Shown: positions 56,128 to 64,000 of the stretch, one piece after another | How positions within the stretch are numbered: position 1 is the first letter of the stretch | Layout: each line of letters opens with the position of its first letter | Assembly: GCA_003129525.1 (NCBI GenBank) | Contig: CP029329.1 | Span: 2,898,501-2,962,500, forward strand | Direction: 5' to 3' | Length of the DNA stretch: 64,000 nucleotides | Origin: Clostridium beijerinckii | GTDB taxonomy: Bacteria; Bacillota; Clostridia; Clostridiales; Clostridiaceae | Notes under the pieces: model-generated | Databases searched by the model: none | What the model saw: the letters and a program-made list of their open reading frames with translations, nothing else | Told to the model about the DNA's origin: nothing | Position numbers and translations under genes: made by a program

Positions 56128-57738
56128 ATGGATATTTTAGATTTAGAAAATCAACTTGATGAAAAAACAAAATTATTGATTTCTAAAATGGAAAAAGACA
56201 TTGAATCAAAAGATAAAGAAATTGATGATTTAAAAAAGGAATTGGCTTTTCTTAAAGGACAGATCCTTAATAAAAACAGAAAAATTTTTGGACAATCTAG
56301 TGAACAAGTTGATTCGAGACAGCTCTCACTTTTTAATGATGCTGAAAAAAACAGTGATATTAAAATAGATGAGCCTTCCGTTGAAGAAATTACATATACA
56401 AGAAAAAAATCATCTTCTCATTTAGGAAAGAAAGATAATTTATCCGGCCTAGATAGAGTTACAATTGAGCATAAACTTACTGACTCTGAAACATTTTGCG
56501 ATAAATGCGGGAATGTTCTAGTTATAATAGGTAAAAAATCAAAAGAAATTTTAAAATATAAGCCAGCAGAACTTTACATAGAAGAACATGTTTCATATAC
56601 ATATGCTTGCAAAAATTGCGAAGCGGATGCTGATAAAGCCAATATAATTTCTGCAAAAATGCCAAATACTTTCTTATATAAAAGTATGGCTTCAAATGAA
56701 TTATTAGCTCATGTTGTTAGCATGAAATATCAATATGCAATGCCATTATATAGAATGGAATCATATTTTAAGATGATGAATGTTAATCTTTCAAGACAGA
56801 CATTATCCAACTGGATAATAAGTTGTGCAAATGAACTTCAGCCTGTTTTTGATTATATGAAAGTGGAACTCTTAAGAAGAAATTATATCCATGCCGATGA
56901 AACCTATGTGAAGGTTATTGAAGAAAACGGAAAAGACTCCAACTCAAAAAGGTTCATGTGGCTATATCGCTCCGGAGGCATAGAGAACCACATAATTTTA
57001 TATGATTATCAGAAAACAAGATCTGGCTCTTGTGCTGAAGAATTTCTTGAAGGTTTTTCTGGATATCTTCAAACAGATGGATATGATGGCTATAATAAAG
57101 TTAAGAATATAAAAAGACTATATTGTATGGCCCATATTCGAAGAAAATTCTTTGATATAATATCAACCTTAAACCCTGAAGCTCTAAAGCAGTCTCACGC
57201 ATTAGAAGGGTTTAATTATTGTGAGCAACTTTATGAAGTTGAAAAGGATCTAAGGGAACAATATATATGTAGTGATGATTATTATGGTGATCGACATGCA
57301 ATAAGGCTCAAGAGATCTTCACCCATTCTTAGTAAATTTCAAGAATATGCAGATAATGAAATTGTTAATGCGCTTCCTAAAAGTCCTTTAGGTAAAGCTC
57401 TTGCATATGCTCAAAAGTTGTTGCCATATATGAGAACTTTCTTGACAAATGGATGTCTTGAAATTGATAATAATGCAGCTGAAAGAGCTATAAAACCATT
57501 TGTAATTGGCAGAAAAAACTGGATGTTTTCCAAGACAGTAAAAGGCGCAAAATCAAGTGCAGTACTTTATAGTATTACCGAAACGGCTAAAGCCAATGGC
57601 TTAGCAGTGGAAAAGTATTTAGTATATTTATTCGAAATGTTTGCAAATTCAGAAGTTAAGGAAAAGGACATACTAGAAAAATGTATGCCATGGTCTGAAA
57701 GCATTCCAGATGAACTGCGCGTTAAGACTACCAAATAA
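56128..57738 (+). CDS. tnpC: IS66 transposase TnpC
   Basis: 536 aa DDE transposase, full length. N-terminal coiled coil (about 1-60), zinc-finger region FCDKCGNVLV...YACKNCEADA (about 130-168), then the catalytic core: RRNYIHADETYVKV (first Asp), LQTDGYDGYNKV (second Asp), and CLEIDNNAAERAIKPFVIGRKNWMF (Glu), and YLVYLFEMFANS near the end. No stop or frameshift. ATG 56128 follows GTGAGGTATAGGG. Stem AAACCCTTAATT/AATTGAGGGTTT (56044-56091) lies in the gap after tnpB. Confidence 0.95.
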   Translation: MDILDLENQLDEKTKLLISKMEKDIESKDKEIDDLKKELAFLKGQILNKNRKIFGQSSEQVDSRQLSLFNDAEKNSDIKIDEPSVEEITYTRKKSSSHLGKKDNLSGLDRVTIEHKLTDSETFCDKCGNVLVIIGKKSKEILKYKPAELYIEEHVSYTYACKNCEADADKANIISAKMPNTFLYKSMASNELLAHVVSMKYQYAMPLYRMESYFKMMNVNLSRQTLSNWIISCANELQPVFDYMKVELLRRNYIHADETYVKVIEENGKDSNSKRFMWLYRSGGIENHIILYDYQKTRSGSCAEEFLEGFSGYLQTDGYDGYNKVKNIKRLYCMAHIRRKFFDIISTLNPEALKQSHALEGFNYCEQLYEVEKDLREQYICSDDYYGDRHAIRLKRSSPILSKFQEYADNEIVNALPKSPLGKALAYAQKLLPYMRTFLTNGCLEIDNNAAERAIKPFVIGRKNWMFSKTVKGAKSSAVLYSITETAKANGLAVEKYLVYLFEMFANSEVKEKDILEKCMPWSESIPDELRVKTTK

Positions 57739-57757
57739 TTATTTCTATATAAAATTG

Positions 57758-57793
57758 TACCCAACAGAGAATATAAGTTTTTCTGTTGGGTTT
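57758..57793 (+). terminator. Terminator of the IS66 operon
   Basis: CCCAACAGA and TCTGTTGGG form a perfect 9-bp stem followed by TTTATTTT. Confidence 0.8.
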
Positions 57794-57845
57794 ATTTTAT
57801 CACTTAAATTATGCTACCGCTACGCGTCGATTCATTGACGCTTAC

Positions 57846-57853
57846 GAGAAATT
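57846..57853. repeat. Right target-site duplication of IS66
   Basis: GAGAAATT, identical to 55268-55275. Confidence 0.9.
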
Positions 57854-58009
57854 GATGATAAACTAACATTGAAAAAACTAGAAAAAGTAGTTATCTCCAT
57901 TAGTTATAATGAAGCTAACTACTAATAAATTAAAAACTTGCAATAGTATAAAAATAGATTAATGGGGATAATTATAATTAGGAAAATGAACTAAAATGAG
58001 GAGATTTAA

Positions 58010-58729
58010 ATGAATAATACACAAAGAATTTTATTGGTTATTTATATTCCTATTACCGTTTTAATACTTATTCTCGATAATATTTATCCTAAAGAAGATA
58101 TAGTTTTTTATCTTAAATATACAATTATGATTACACTCTTTTTATCAGCTATCACAATGCAAAAGAAATTTTATGAGCAAAAAACTATGGACTTATCCTT
58201 ATTTTTTCTTGTAGTTGCAGACTTCTTTTTGGTATTCATAAATACTATAGATAATTTGAAACTGAATTTTTCGGAATTTGGAGTTATTGGTTTTCTTTTT
58301 GCATACATTTGTTTGATTGTTGCTTATCAGAAAAATTTTAAAGTAGGGAAAGAGGAAATTATAATCGCCATACTTATAGGGATTATTTTTCTATATGTAG
58401 TTATTTCTTTACAGCCATATGTGAAGGGGTTAATGCTCATAGGAACACTAATATTTTGGAGTGTGCTATGCTATATGACTTGGACGTCAATTTGCACGAT
58501 TTTTAGAAGGTATTTTAACCTAAAATCAGCGTGGTTAATTGCCATTTCTAGCAGCCTTATGTTTATCTGTGATATAGGAGTCGCATTTTCTAGGTTTCAT
58601 CCTCTTTATTCAAAAATTTATGTGCCTTGGCTTTCTAATGTGATTTGGGCTACATATATTCCAGGATGGACTCTTTTGGTTGTAATTATAAGTGAAAAAA
58701 ACTTAATTTCAATAACCAATGCTCAATGA
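58010..58729 (+). CDS. YhhN-family-like membrane protein (possible lysoplasmalogenase)
   Basis: 239 aa with eight hydrophobic segments. The pattern SLFFLVVADFFLVF (about residues 64-77) and SSSLMFICDIGVAFSRFHPLYSKIYVPWLSNVIWATYIPGWTLLVV near the end fits the YhhN/TMEM86 family, in which conserved Asp residues in membrane helices are catalytic for hydrolysis of the vinyl-ether bond of lysoplasmalogens. Solventogenic clostridia make plasmalogens, so such a role is reasonable. The match is by pattern only. ATG 58010 follows ATGAGGAGATTTAA. Confidence 0.6.
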   Translation: MNNTQRILLVIYIPITVLILILDNIYPKEDIVFYLKYTIMITLFLSAITMQKKFYEQKTMDLSLFFLVVADFFLVFINTIDNLKLNFSEFGVIGFLFAYICLIVAYQKNFKVGKEEIIIAILIGIIFLYVVISLQPYVKGLMLIGTLIFWSVLCYMTWTSICTIFRRYFNLKSAWLIAISSSLMFICDIGVAFSRFHPLYSKIYVPWLSNVIWATYIPGWTLLVVIISEKNLISITNAQ

Positions 58730-58784
58730 TTAATAATTGAGCATTGGCCATTAGTATTTTGAAATTGTTAATTTAATAGATGTT

Positions 58785-60878
58785 TTATCGTATAGGGCAA
58801 ACTCCATTTGCACACTCTTTATCAATGATTTCGTGTTCTTCGTCGTCATCAAGTTCTGCCAATAAATCATAGTCTATTGGTTTAAGATTTTTCATACGTT
58901 CTTCATAATCTTCTTTTGTTGTAGATTCATAAGGAAGAAGGGGATAAGTTTCATCCATTAATGGTAAAAACGTTATTCCAACCACATATTCAAAATTTGC
59001 ATATAACCACTCAGCAACATCATTCCATTCTTCATCTTTTACATGTACAGTAATTGAAGTATTATGATCTGTCCAGTTTAGCATAGACATTTTATAAAGT
59101 TCAAGTTGTTCAATAGCGCTAACATCATATTTTGTTTTTCCCTCAGGTGCTTTTACAGGAAACTCTATGACTTTTGTTGTACAATTTTCATCTGTTTGAC
59201 CATTTTCGTTATATATAGGATAACATTTAAGTTTTTCTATCATTTTATATAATGGATCAGATGTAGAAATTCTAACTCTTCTAATGTAATAATTAGAATG
59301 TGAGTAATGTATTCCTGAACTTACACATGGCAGAGTTGAAAGTGATCCTTCTGGTTTAATGGTAGTCATAAGTTCAGGCACTGAAATTCCAAGTTCGTTG
59401 CAATATTTTGTACCTTCATTTCTAACAACTTTCCTTAAATGACTTAATAATTTAGCTAAATCTTCATAACTCATATTTGTTTTATTTATCATATCCATCA
59501 TGCCAGTCAAAGAAATTCCAATTATTCTATCTTCTTTCATAACCTCATCCCAGTCTGGAAGTTCAACATTTACTAAGGTCATTCTAATTGCTACTCTTGT
59601 AGATAATTTTAAAACTTCATCTAAACGTTCAATATCTAATTTGTTATTTTCATTTACAAAAGCTACTAAATTATTTGTAGATAAATTACAACATTCATGA
59701 GATTTAAGTAAAATTTCTCCGCATGGATTACAACCCTTAAAAGAATCTTTCCTTTTTGTTGCTTCAGTTCCATTAATAAATCCTGGTTCACCATTTATTT
59801 TTATGGAATTTAATATTCCCTTTATTTTATCCAAAGATGGTCTTTCTTTATATAATACAGAATTATTACTCATTTTTCGATGGGAAACATCTAGATTTTC
59901 TATCCAATTTCCATCCACTATCTTATAGAGATTACTTTTTGAATTAATAACATCTTTATCGTCCTCATCACAAAGCACCATCATAGCACTACGTCTTACT
60001 CCACCAGATACAACATTTTCACTTATTATAGTTGCAATATCAAGAACATCTATTGATCTTAAGTTACCATCTATAAGATTATTACAAACATTATTAATCT
60101 TTTCAAACATTCTCTTTAATGATTTGTGTCCAGAGGCTCTTCCACCAAATCTTTGTAGTCTTTCACCTTCTGGTCTAACATAACTATAATCAATTATTAC
60201 TCTTTTTATATTAATATGCTCAGGATGTGTAATTAATTTGAAGTAAGTTTCGAGTGCTTCGCACCAACCTTCTTTACTATCGCCAACTTTGATTGTAGCT
60301 ATAGATAAATCTTTTTTATCTATAGTAAGTTTTGTATTTTCCATATATTCTTTTGGCATATATTTATGAACACCTTCAATATATTCTCCATTTAAAGATA
60401 TTTTTCTAACTTTAGGCATATTGGATATTAATTCTTTATCAATTCTAACTCCAACACCAGAACCAACCATAAGAAGATAAAATACATCTACAAAATCATG
60501 AAATTTCTCAATCATAGTAAAACAACAATTAAAGTTTGAAAGAGGGTATTCCTTTACTATATTTGTCCCACCCATATAAAGAGTTCTTCCAGATGTAAAA
60601 GTTCTTAAATTAAATAAGTTGTCAAATAAGCATTCAGCTTCTTTTATCTCATCCTTCATGTTTATGAATAATCCATGTTTCCTTTTAAAATCTATACCGA
60701 GTTCAATATTATATTCGGTTGTTCTAAGAACAGTTTCAAACCAATTTTCCCTTCTTTTTTTATCATTCAAATACCTTGAATAAGTTCTTAAATAAACAAA
60801 TTCACCAATATTGCTTAAGGGCGTATTCTTAACCCCTATATATTCATTTAAAAATTTTTCTGATAATATTTTATTCAT
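58785..60878 (-). CDS. Adenosylcobalamin-dependent ribonucleoside-triphosphate reductase (class II)
   Basis: 697 aa monomeric class II RNR (RTPR/NrdJ type) reducing ribonucleoside triphosphates with a B12-derived radical. N-terminal LRTFTSGRTLYMGG, first redox Cys in SNFNCCFTMIEKF, DVLDIATIISENVVSGGVRRSAMM, thiyl-radical Cys and catalytic Glu in GCNPCGEILL, ECCNLSTNN, TTIKPEGSLSTLPCVSSGIHY, and the C-terminal redox shuttle CANGVC. ATG 60878 follows TTGGAGGAATATAAA; a longer frame to 60905 lacks a site. No cobalamin riboswitch was recognised, but two NrdR-type boxes lie upstream (61003-61051). Confidence 0.95.
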   Translation of the reverse strand: MNKILSEKFLNEYIGVKNTPLSNIGEFVYLRTYSRYLNDKKRRENWFETVLRTTEYNIELGIDFKRKHGLFINMKDEIKEAECLFDNLFNLRTFTSGRTLYMGGTNIVKEYPLSNFNCCFTMIEKFHDFVDVFYLLMVGSGVGVRIDKELISNMPKVRKISLNGEYIEGVHKYMPKEYMENTKLTIDKKDLSIATIKVGDSKEGWCEALETYFKLITHPEHINIKRVIIDYSYVRPEGERLQRFGGRASGHKSLKRMFEKINNVCNNLIDGNLRSIDVLDIATIISENVVSGGVRRSAMMVLCDEDDKDVINSKSNLYKIVDGNWIENLDVSHRKMSNNSVLYKERPSLDKIKGILNSIKINGEPGFINGTEATKRKDSFKGCNPCGEILLKSHECCNLSTNNLVAFVNENNKLDIERLDEVLKLSTRVAIRMTLVNVELPDWDEVMKEDRIIGISLTGMMDMINKTNMSYEDLAKLLSHLRKVVRNEGTKYCNELGISVPELMTTIKPEGSLSTLPCVSSGIHYSHSNYYIRRVRISTSDPLYKMIEKLKCYPIYNENGQTDENCTTKVIEFPVKAPEGKTKYDVSAIEQLELYKMSMLNWTDHNTSITVHVKDEEWNDVAEWLYANFEYVVGITFLPLMDETYPLLPYESTTKEDYEERMKNLKPIDYDLLAELDDDEEHEIIDKECANGVCPIR

Positions 60879-61002
60879 TTTATATTCCTCCAAGCTTGCT
60901 TTCAAGTAATTTAATAATCAATACATTTCTTTTATTATTTTCTAACATTATAGAACTTTTAATTAAAATTATAAATATTATTTTAAACTATTCCATAGAA
61001 AT
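60879..61002. other. Leader region of the RNR gene
   Basis: On the - strand this is the untranslated leader; it is AT-rich and no B12 box or stable riboswitch fold was recognised. Confidence 0.4.
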
Positions 61003-61051
61003 ATACAATATATTGTGCATAATAAAAAATACAAAACACTATATATAGATT
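61003..61051 (-). promoter_or_regulatory. Two NrdR-type boxes upstream of the class II RNR gene
   Basis: On the - strand AATCTATATATAGTGT (61051-61036) and GCACAATATATTGTAT (61018-61003) each match the consensus acaCwAtATaTwGtgt at 14 of 16 positions. The gap is 17 bp, about three helical turns centre to centre. A -10-like TATATT lies inside the promoter-proximal box with TTGTAT 16 bp upstream, so binding would block RNA polymerase. Confidence 0.75.
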
Positions 61052-61059
61052 TTATTCAA

Positions 61060-61405
61060 ATGTTAGATTTTCATTTTTATATGTAATTGGTTAGCAAATT
61101 TATTTAATTATACCTAAGGAAAGCATAAAAGTTATTCAAGAAGAATTTTTAGGAGAGTTCTTAAAAGAATCATTAGCTTTAGTCCTAGAAGAATATCCAT
61201 ATATGTGGTAAACCACATTAGATGCAGTATTTAAACATATATCTTAATCAATCATTACTTACACTTAGTATAAGTGTATTAAAAAAACTAGCACAAGGTG
61301 GTAAATTATTATGTTTTAAAAATAAATAAGAATGGTATAATAAGAAGGATTGATATAATTACTAATGAAGACGTTAGTAATTTGAGTGAGGAGATAAGTT
61401 AACAT
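61060..61405. other. Intergenic region with a small coding relic
   Basis: A frame without a start codon around 61107-61212 encodes IPKESIKVIQEEFLGEFLKE followed by SLALVLEEYPYMW and a stop. It looks like the remnant of a gene, possibly a transposase N-terminus; not identified. The remaining sequence to the dbpA-like ribosome binding site is featureless. Confidence 0.35.
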
Positions 61406-62848
61406 ATGAATAGTGAATTTAGTAAATTTAAAATAGGGGAAGAACTTTTAAAATCCATAGAAGGTCTTGGATATAGTTCGCCTTCAGAAGTTCAAGAAAA
61501 AGTAATACCAGAGATTCTGAAAGATAACGATGTTATAGTTAAATCACAAACAGGAAGTGGAAAGACAGCAGCTTTTGGTATTCCTTTATGTGAAAAAATA
61601 GATTGGGATGAAAATAGCCCACAAGTATTAGTTTTAACGCCAACAAGAGAGCTTGCAGTTCAAGTAAGTGAAGATATATCTAATATAGGAAGATTTAAAA
61701 GAATTAAAGCTGTTGCAGTCTTTGGTAAAGAGCCTATATCAGATCAAATAAGAAAATTGAAACAAAAGACTCATATAGTAGTTGGAACTCCGGGAAGAGT
61801 TTTTGATCATATTGATAAAGGAAGCCTTGACTTATCAAAAATAAAATATTTTGTTATAGATGAAGCTGATGAAATGCTCAATATGGGATTTATAGAGCAA
61901 GTTGAATCGATAATTAAAAGACTTCCAAGGAAAAAAGTTACTATGCTATTTTCAGCAACAATGCCAGATGAAATAAAAGGTTTATCTCAGAAGCATATGA
62001 ATAAACCAGTAGATATTAGTATTGAAAGTCAAAAGCTAATTACAGATAACATAGAGCACAGTTTATATTATGTGAATTATGAAAAAAAATTAGAAAACTT
62101 AAATAGCATATTAATACATGAGAAACCTGAAACAGCTATTATATTTGCTAGAACTCAAGAAAATGTAGATAAAATATTTGACAATTTAAAGAACAGACAT
62201 TATTCAGTAAATAAAATTCATGGTGGAATGCTTCAAAAGGAAAGGCTTAGTACTATGGAAAGCTATAAACGTGGAGATTTTAGATTGCTAGTTGCAACAG
62301 ATGTAGCAGCAAGAGGAATTGATATTGATGGTATAACTCATGTAATAAATTTTGAGCTTCCAGTAGAAAAAGAAGCTTATGTACATAGAATAGGAAGAAC
62401 TGGTAGAGCTGGAGCAAAAGGGAAAGCTATAAGTTTTTGTGTTAAGGAAAAAGATAATCTTTTAAGCCAAATTGAAGAGCTTATAGGTTTTAAAATTCCA
62501 ATCTGCTATATTCCAGGTAAAGAGCAAATAGAAAAGGAAAGTATAGAAAGCATAGAAATACTTCAAAGTAAACCGAAAATAAAAAAAGAAAAAGCTAAAA
62601 TTATAAATACGAATATAACTAAAATTTACTTAAATGGTGGAAAGAAAAAGAAACTTCGTGCAGGAGATATTGTTGGTGCTATTTGTAAAATAGATGGAGT
62701 CAGCGCAGATGATATTGGAATAATTGATGTACAAGATTCAGTTTCTTATGTAGATATACTAAATGGAAAAGGCAAAAAAGTTATAGAAGAATTAAAAAAT
62801 ATGACTATAAAAGGTAAGAAAATTAACATAGAAAAAGCATATAAATAA
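61406..62848 (+). CDS. DbpA-like DEAD-box RNA helicase
   Basis: 480 aa. Motif I SQTGSGKTAAFG, Ia TPTRELA, Ib GTPGRV, motif II VIDEADEML, motif III SAT, IV IIFARTQ, V ATDVAARGIDI, VI HRIGRTGRAG. The C-terminal 75 residues (NITKIYLNGGKKKKLRAGDIVGAICKIDGVSADDIGIIDVQDSVSYVDI) match the DbpA RNA-binding domain, which targets helix 92 of 23S rRNA in ribosome assembly. ATG 61406 follows GTGAGGAGATAAGTTAACAT. Single gene; unlike the helicase at 53814 it has canonical motifs and an RNA-binding tail. Confidence 0.92.
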   Translation: MNSEFSKFKIGEELLKSIEGLGYSSPSEVQEKVIPEILKDNDVIVKSQTGSGKTAAFGIPLCEKIDWDENSPQVLVLTPTRELAVQVSEDISNIGRFKRIKAVAVFGKEPISDQIRKLKQKTHIVVGTPGRVFDHIDKGSLDLSKIKYFVIDEADEMLNMGFIEQVESIIKRLPRKKVTMLFSATMPDEIKGLSQKHMNKPVDISIESQKLITDNIEHSLYYVNYEKKLENLNSILIHEKPETAIIFARTQENVDKIFDNLKNRHYSVNKIHGGMLQKERLSTMESYKRGDFRLLVATDVAARGIDIDGITHVINFELPVEKEAYVHRIGRTGRAGAKGKAISFCVKEKDNLLSQIEELIGFKIPICYIPGKEQIEKESIESIEILQSKPKIKKEKAKIINTNITKIYLNGGKKKKLRAGDIVGAICKIDGVSADDIGIIDVQDSVSYVDILNGKGKKVIEELKNMTIKGKKINIEKAYK

Positions 62849-63046
62849 AATATCTATATAGATGAACTGTACTTATACATACAAACTTAATTATAAAAGT
62901 TTAATGATTAATACTAAATCGATGAAAATTGAGCATTGATAATCGACAATTAAGTACATTTAGATTAATTTAGGTGTATAATAATTAATAAGAGTAATAA
63001 GAATATGATGCTCTATAATATAATTTTAAAGAGGTGTTATTGAAAA

Positions 63047-63916
63047 ATGTTTTCAGATAGAAATGCAAAATGTTGGTGTGGCAGTGGATTAAAGTATAAA
63101 AAATGTCACTTGGAATTTGATGAAAAAATAGAAAGTTACAAACGTAAGGGACATATAGTTCCATCAAGGGAACTTATAAAAAGTCCACAAGATATAGAAG
63201 GAATTAAAAAAAGTGGAATAATAAATAATGGAGTATTAGATTTAGTTGCAAGTAAAATTAAAGCTGGTATGACTACATTAGAAATAGATAAATTAGTATA
63301 TGATTATACTACAGAACATGGAGCAATTCCGGCTCCGTTAAATTTTGAAGGATTCCCAAAGAGTGTATGTACATCAATTAATAATCAAGTTTGTCATGGA
63401 ATACCTGAGGAAGGTGTGATTCTAGAAGATGGAGACATTGTAAATGTAGATGTTTCTACAATTTTAGATGGATATTATTCGGATGCATCTAGAATGTTTA
63501 TGATAGGACAGGTTAGTGAAGATGCCGAAAAGCTTGTAAAAGTAGCTAGAGAATGTATGGTAAAGGGAATTGAAGCTATAAAGCCATGGGGGTTCTTGGG
63601 AGATATAGGAGCAGCCTGCGAAGAACATGCTCATAAAAATGGATATACAATAGTTAGAGTACTTGGAGGTCATGGTGTCGGTAATGAATTTCATGAAGAT
63701 CCATTTGTACCACATATAGGTGAAAAAGGAACGGGAATGCTATTGGTTCCAGGAATGGTCATTACTGTAGAGCCTATGGTAAATGAAGGTGTTTATGATG
63801 TGTTTGTTGATGAAGAAAATGAATGGACGATTTATACAGAAGATGATAAATTATCAGCTCAATGGGAGCATACAATATTAATAACTGAAACTGGAGTTGA
63901 AATCTTAGCTAAATAA
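63047..63916 (+). CDS. map: Methionine aminopeptidase type I with N-terminal SEC-C zinc motif
   Basis: 289 aa. A SEC-C zinc-binding motif (C9-W-C11...C20-H21 in AKCWCGSGLKYKKCH) precedes the catalytic pita-bread domain. Metal ligands are visible in VNVDVSTILDGYYSDASRMF (two Asp), GHGVGNEFHEDP (His), VITVEPMV (Glu) and SAQWEHTILIT (Glu). It removes the initiator Met from nascent proteins; the SEC-C motif, also found in SecA, probably aids ribosome association. ATG 63047 follows AAAGAGGTGTTATTGAAAA. Terminator follows at 63935-63975. Confidence 0.95.
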   Translation: MFSDRNAKCWCGSGLKYKKCHLEFDEKIESYKRKGHIVPSRELIKSPQDIEGIKKSGIINNGVLDLVASKIKAGMTTLEIDKLVYDYTTEHGAIPAPLNFEGFPKSVCTSINNQVCHGIPEEGVILEDGDIVNVDVSTILDGYYSDASRMFMIGQVSEDAEKLVKVARECMVKGIEAIKPWGFLGDIGAACEEHAHKNGYTIVRVLGGHGVGNEFHEDPFVPHIGEKGTGMLLVPGMVITVEPMVNEGVYDVFVDEENEWTIYTEDDKLSAQWEHTILITETGVEILAK

Positions 63917-63934
63917 AAATTAGATAGCTGATTT

Positions 63935-63975
63935 AAAATGATGCAACTAGAAGGTATTTTTAGTTGCATCATTTT
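63935..63975. terminator. Terminator of map
   Basis: AAAATGATGCAACTA and TAGTTGCATCATTTT form a perfect 15-bp stem around an 11-nt loop. Flanking A and T tracts allow bidirectional use. Confidence 0.85.
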
Positions 63976-64000
63976 GTGTACTCAAATATGTCTATAGCAT

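Larger units (their letters stand above)
55276..57845. mobile_element. Complete IS66-family insertion sequence
   Basis: 2570 bp with tnpA, tnpB and tnpC. The ends are GTAAGCGTAAAAAAATTAAC at the left and GTAAGCGTCAATGAATCGAC at the right (opposite strand), the standard IS66 termini. A perfect 8-bp duplication GAGAAATT flanks the element, so insertion was recent. Joining the flanks restores an intergenic sequence between the DEAD-box helicase gene and the YhhN-like gene; no gene seems to be broken. Confidence 0.95.

Noticed and set aside
60879-61060. Cobalamin riboswitch upstream of the B12-dependent RNR
   Set aside because: No B12 box was recognised; the region is AT-rich and instead carries NrdR-type boxes.

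Overview
The window is chromosomal DNA from a low-GC, endospore-forming, anaerobic Firmicute, almost certainly Clostridium sensu stricto (cluster I, in the C. beijerinckii/C. butyricum range). The evidence is the very AT-rich sequence, strong AGGAGG-type ribosome binding sites, frequent TTG/GTG starts, an alpha/beta small acid-soluble spore protein, a YtaF-type sporulation membrane protein, an adenosylcobalamin-dependent ribonucleotide reductase, and the acetylase-type diaminopimelate pathway. No rRNA, tRNA, CRISPR array or prophage was seen. The assignment rests on recognition of protein families, not on a database search.

Layout. 1-6 kb: the 3' end of valS, a TerC-family membrane protein, folC and a HIRAN-domain helical protein. 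6.2-8.1 kb: a complete IS1182-family insertion sequence. 8.3-14.5 kb: accessory genes (GH18 protein, methyltransferase relic, TSCPD protein, beta-propeller, DUF4364, polysaccharide deacetylase, SSB-like protein). 14.7-20.4 kb: a lysine/diaminopimelate cluster with dapH (-), a PatA-like aminotransferase (+) and the asd-dapA-dapB operon (-), interrupted by ppnP. 20.8-25.7 kb: a spore protein, a methyltransferase, hslO, a YdcF-like protein and an RluF-like pseudouridine synthase. 25.9-33.8 kb: one regulatory and export unit made of a small acidic protein, a histidine kinase, a response regulator, a TolC-like protein, a MacA-like adaptor, and a MacB-like ATPase and permease. 33.9-43.5 kb: ytaF, leuA, a heme oxygenase, hisC, GNAT, a frameshifted M42 peptidase, a HAD phosphatase and a mosaic cell-wall protein. 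43.6-47.1 kb: two COG0523 GTPases, a COG0701 permease and a DUF1980 protein, probably a metal-homeostasis operon. 47.4-51.2 kb: a BmrC/BmrD-like heterodimeric ABC exporter preceded by a short leader ORF and an intrinsic terminator. 51.3-55 kb: a tiny Lys-rich protein, an EamA transporter, a Cof phosphatase and a divergent DEAD-box helicase. 55.3-57.8 kb: an intact IS66 element with a perfect 8-bp target duplication. 58-64 kb: a YhhN-like protein, a class II RNR with two NrdR-type boxes, a DbpA-like helicase and a SEC-C-tagged methionine aminopeptidase.

How the parts work together. The 25.9-33.8 kb block looks like a self-contained export system with its own two-component system. Two sets of 11-bp direct repeats lie upstream of the TolC-like gene, where an OmpR-family activator would bind. 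The 47.4-51.2 kb block has the architecture of the B. subtilis bmrB-bmrC-bmrD attenuation locus. The DAP genes supply most steps from aspartyl phosphate to N-acetyl-diaminopimelate for cell wall and spore dipicolinate; aspartokinase and the deacetylase are not in the window.

The intergenic spaces carry at least three families of dispersed, structured repeats, called A, B and C here. Family A is MITE-like with about 28-bp inverted ends (10685-10849, and derivatives at 2360 and 27720). Family B consists of long imperfect hairpins (10121, 23143, 28517). Family C is a small structured element with one compensatory base-pair change between copies (15534, 20686, 23652). These, the leader-peptide attenuator and the NrdR boxes are the most interesting non-coding signals. 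No wholly new defence or mobile system was seen.
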